DNA from: Verrucomicrobia bacterium UBA1211
GTDB lineage: Bacteria > Verrucomicrobiota > Kiritimatiellia > RFP12 > UBA1067
Reading direction: 5' to 3'
Assembly: GCA_002309585.1 (NCBI GenBank)
Contig: DBXN01000096.1
Span: forward strand, 1 to 8,172
DNA length: 8,172 nt
Of the stretch, positions 6,608-8,172 are shown piece after piece. The notes under the pieces were generated by a model. The model made no database searches, had not been told where the DNA came from, and saw only the letters and a program-made list of their open reading frames with translations. Made by a program: the position numbers and the translations under genes. Each line of letters opens with the position of its first letter. The stretch's first letter is position 1.

Positions 6608-7354
6608 TCAGATTTCCCGCCACTCGGCGACGTGACTGTCGTCATCCGCGCCCGCCACGTAGATCCGGTAGGCCTGAAGGATCGCGACCATCGCGAAGAT
6701 CGGCAGCAACAGTTCCATGCCCTCCTCGAACGCCGTCATCAGCGCTTCAGTCGGAGGGGTCAGGACCGTGTCGAACTTCTTGCGCAGGATGGAGGGCGTC
6801 CGGTCGAAAATGTTGACCAGGATACCCGTTCCGCCGAGGAACCCGATGGACCAACAGACCGGATGGAGTTTGAAGAGACCCTTGAAGAGCCGGGGCAGGA
6901 AGACGATCAGCGTCCCGCCGAGGACCGCGAAGAAGACCACGAAAAACAGCACCACCAGAATCCGGTCCGAAAGCGGGTTGGCGGGATTGGTGATGAACCG
7001 CATCTTGAAGGCGGTGCCGTGCGTCGCGCCCGGCAGGTCCGAGGCGTGGACGAGCATCTTGTGCCAGTCGAGCTCCCGGCAGATCGCGATCAGGGCGACC
7101 AGCGAGAAGTCGAACTTCCAGAATGTTGCCCGCTTGGAGGGACGCATCGCCGGAACAAGCCAGATGAGGCCGATGAGCAGGTAGAAGAATCCGATTGTCG
7201 CCGATTCGATGGGGGAAGCCCCGTCGGCGTCGAAGTGCGCCTGGATCCACTCCGGAGAGTGGGTCGACCAGAGGCAGAGGAGGATGATCGACCAGACGAT
7301 GAAGATGACGGGTGCCGTCACCCATGCGAACCGTGATTTCAAAAACGTAACCAT
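6608..7354 (-). CDS. Polytopic membrane protein of unknown function, operonic with two-component system
   Basis: The product has 248 residues with about six hydrophobic segments: roughly 10-29, 52-70, 80-94, 130-153, 165-183 and 210-231. I do not recognise a named family. Charged or polar residues sit in or beside these helices: Glu50 in SPIESATIGFFYLL, CRELDWHKM (Glu94, Asp96, His98), NIFDRTPSIL (Asp184) and FEEGMELLLPI (Glu210, Glu211, Glu214). Such a pattern can mean an intramembrane active or ion-binding site, but that is inference. It is the first gene of a tight three-gene unit, 16 nt before the regulator, so it may be a sensor partner or a target under autoregulation. The start at 7354 is the only ATG after an in-frame TAA 24 nt upstream; no clear Shine-Dalgarno motif precedes it, which is odd for this window. 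Confidence 0.82.
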   Translation of the reverse strand: MVTFLKSRFAWVTAPVIFIVWSIILLCLWSTHSPEWIQAHFDADGASPIESATIGFFYLLIGLIWLVPAMRPSKRATFWKFDFSLVALIAICRELDWHKMLVHASDLPGATHGTAFKMRFITNPANPLSDRILVVLFFVVFFAVLGGTLIVFLPRLFKGLFKLHPVCWSIGFLGGTGILVNIFDRTPSILRKKFDTVLTPPTEALMTAFEEGMELLLPIFAMVAILQAYRIYVAGADDDSHVAEWREI

Positions 7355-7365
7355 AGGAAAAATGA

Positions 7366-7381
7366 AAGGGTTAAAGGGTTA
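7366..7381 (+). repeat. Tandem octamer pair AAGGGTTA x2
   Basis: AAGGGTTA occurs twice in tandem (7366-7373 and 7374-7381), followed by AA. It sits immediately upstream of the membrane protein gene. The same core GGGTTAA recurs on the far side of the hairpin at 7487-7493, in the same orientation. Confidence 0.6.
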
Positions 7382-7411
7382 AACGCCCGCCGCCCGCGTG
7401 GGCGCGTTGAG

Positions 7412-7440
7412 TGATGTGGCAAGGCGCCCTTGCCACATCA
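7412..7440. repeat. Perfect hairpin, 13-bp arms with 3-nt loop
   Basis: TGATGTGGCAAGG (7412-7424) and CCTTGCCACATCA (7428-7440) are exact reverse complements with the loop CGC between them. It lies between fhs and the membrane protein gene, 73 nt after the fhs stop in the direction of transcription. No T-run follows on the minus strand, so it is not a classical intrinsic terminator. It could be an mRNA-stabilising or processing hairpin, a Rho-related site, or a dispersed palindromic repeat. A second, smaller GC hairpin (CGCCC, loop GCGT, GGGCG) follows at 7391-7404, so the spacer RNA would be strongly structured. Confidence 0.75.
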
Positions 7441-7476
7441 AGTTTTGCAATTGCTTCATTTGTGAACATTGAAGTT

Positions 7477-7492
7477 ACGGGTGAACGGGTTA
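7477..7492 (+). repeat. Octamer pair ACGGGTGA / ACGGGTTA
   Basis: ACGGGTGA (7477-7484) is followed directly by ACGGGTTA (7485-7492) and then AGGG. These are variants of the octamer pair at 7366-7381, in the same orientation. Together the two pairs bracket the 7412-7440 hairpin. Confidence 0.5.
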
Positions 7493-7513
7493 AGGGACAG
7501 GCGGTTTTGACGG

Positions 7514-8172
7514 TCAGAAGAGGCCTTTAACCTTGCCGGTCTCCACATCCACATCGATCCGGCGGAAGGCGGCATTGGCCGCCGTACCCGGCATGAGCTT
7601 GATATCACCCGTGACCGGCACCACCAATCCCGCGCCCTGGTAGATCAGGACATCGCGCACCGGCAGGGTCCAGCCTTTCGGACGGCCCAGACGTTTGGGA
7701 TCGTGGGAGAGGCTGTATTGCGTCTTGGCCATGCAGACCGGAAGTTTGGAGAGGACCGGGTCCGCCTCGAACCGGGCCAGTTTCTCGGCGGCTGTCTCGG
7801 AGAACGCCACACCGTCGCCGCCGTAAACCGCCGTTGCGATGGCCTCGATCCGCTTCGTGAGCGGCTCGTCCAAATCGGAAAGATAGTGGAAGTTGTTCGG
7901 TTCCTGGCAGGCGTCGATCACCGCCTGGGCCAGCTCGATCGCGCCTTCGCCGCCTTTCAGCCAATGGTCGGAGACGGCGAACCGTGCGCCGGCGGCCTCG
8001 ACAACCCGCTTGACCAGCGCCCGTTCGGCGGGGGTATCGGTATGGAACCCGTTGAGGCAGACGACGGGGTCGATGCCCGAACGCTTGATGATCTGGATGT
8101 GGGCCAGCAGGTTCTCGCATCCCTTCTCAAGAAAATCCAACGCCTCGTGGGTGTAGACCGGATCGAGCGGCA
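7514..8172 (-). CDS. fhs: Formate-tetrahydrofolate ligase, C-terminal part (5' end cut by window edge)
   Basis: This enzyme joins formate to tetrahydrofolate using ATP, giving 10-formyl-THF in the cytoplasm. It feeds purine synthesis and, in acetogens, the methyl branch of the Wood-Ljungdahl pathway. The visible 218 residues are the C-terminal part of a family that is usually about 550-600 residues long. Diagnostic stretches are PLDPVYTHEALDFLEKG, LLAHIQIIKRSGIDPVVCLN, DHWLKGGEGAIELAQAVI, LPVCMAKTQYSLSHDPKRLG and the ending TGKVKGLF. A TTG at 8140 could be taken for a start, but the frame and the homology continue through it to the window edge. The end shows MPGTAANAAFRRIDVD where I recall the better-known enzymes having MPGLP-xPA, so it may belong to a divergent subgroup. 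It is followed by a 159-nt spacer with a hairpin, so co-transcription with the downstream membrane protein is uncertain. Confidence 0.95.
   Translation of the reverse strand, partial: PLDPVYTHEALDFLEKGCENLLAHIQIIKRSGIDPVVCLNGFHTDTPAERALVKRVVEAAGARFAVSDHWLKGGEGAIELAQAVIDACQEPNNFHYLSDLDEPLTKRIEAIATAVYGGDGVAFSETAAEKLARFEADPVLSKLPVCMAKTQYSLSHDPKRLGRPKGWTLPVRDVLIYQGAGLVVPVTGDIKLMPGTAANAAFRRIDVDVETGKVKGLF

Noticed and set aside
7514..8140. A complete 208-residue gene starting at 8140
   Set aside because: The start codon there would be TTG, and Fhs-like sequence (PLDPVYTHEA) continues upstream in frame to the window edge, so this is an internal codon of a truncated gene.

Overview
The window is GC-rich bacterial DNA with tightly packed, ordinary protein-coding genes and no sign of phage, insertion sequence, CRISPR or RNA gene. 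Gene content and style suggest a member of the PVC group, perhaps Kiritimatiellota, Lentisphaerota or Verrucomicrobiota. The pointers are a very large secreted parallel beta-helix protein with LamG-like and carbohydrate-binding-like modules, a DDLPEELLPLYDWW-type membrane-anchored TPR protein behind a tiny lipoprotein, and heptad-repeat intergenic DNA. The lineage is inferred from style, not from a marker gene.

Layout, left to right. (1) Positions 1-935, minus strand: a two-gene unit with a 67-residue lipoprotein followed by a membrane-anchored TPR protein that runs off the left edge. A good sigma70-type promoter lies just upstream. (2) Positions 936-1141: a divergent intergenic region with one plausible promoter on each strand. 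(3) Positions 1142-4402, plus strand: one 1086-residue exported multidomain beta-helix protein, probably acting on or binding polysaccharide. (4) Positions 4403-4511: a convergent junction filled by a 98-bp array with 7-bp phasing, whose two ends are reverse complements. It runs into the stop codon of the next gene. (5) Positions 4512-7354, minus strand: a three-gene unit read in the order six-helix membrane protein of unknown function, OmpR-type response regulator, HAMP/HisKA sensor kinase. The regulator and kinase genes overlap. (6) Positions 7355-7513: a 159-bp spacer with a perfect 13-bp-arm hairpin flanked by octamer repeats. (7) Positions 7514-8172, minus strand: the 3' part of formate-tetrahydrofolate ligase.

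Functionally, the window joins one-carbon metabolism (Fhs), an envelope-sensing two-component system with an unrecognised membrane protein as likely partner, a secreted glycan-active or glycan-binding protein, and an envelope-associated TPR/lipoprotein pair. Nothing shows that these act in one pathway. I did not find a clear new defence or mobile system. The items most worth a second look are the heptad array, the membrane protein tied to the two-component system, and the cysteine ladder in the beta-helix protein.
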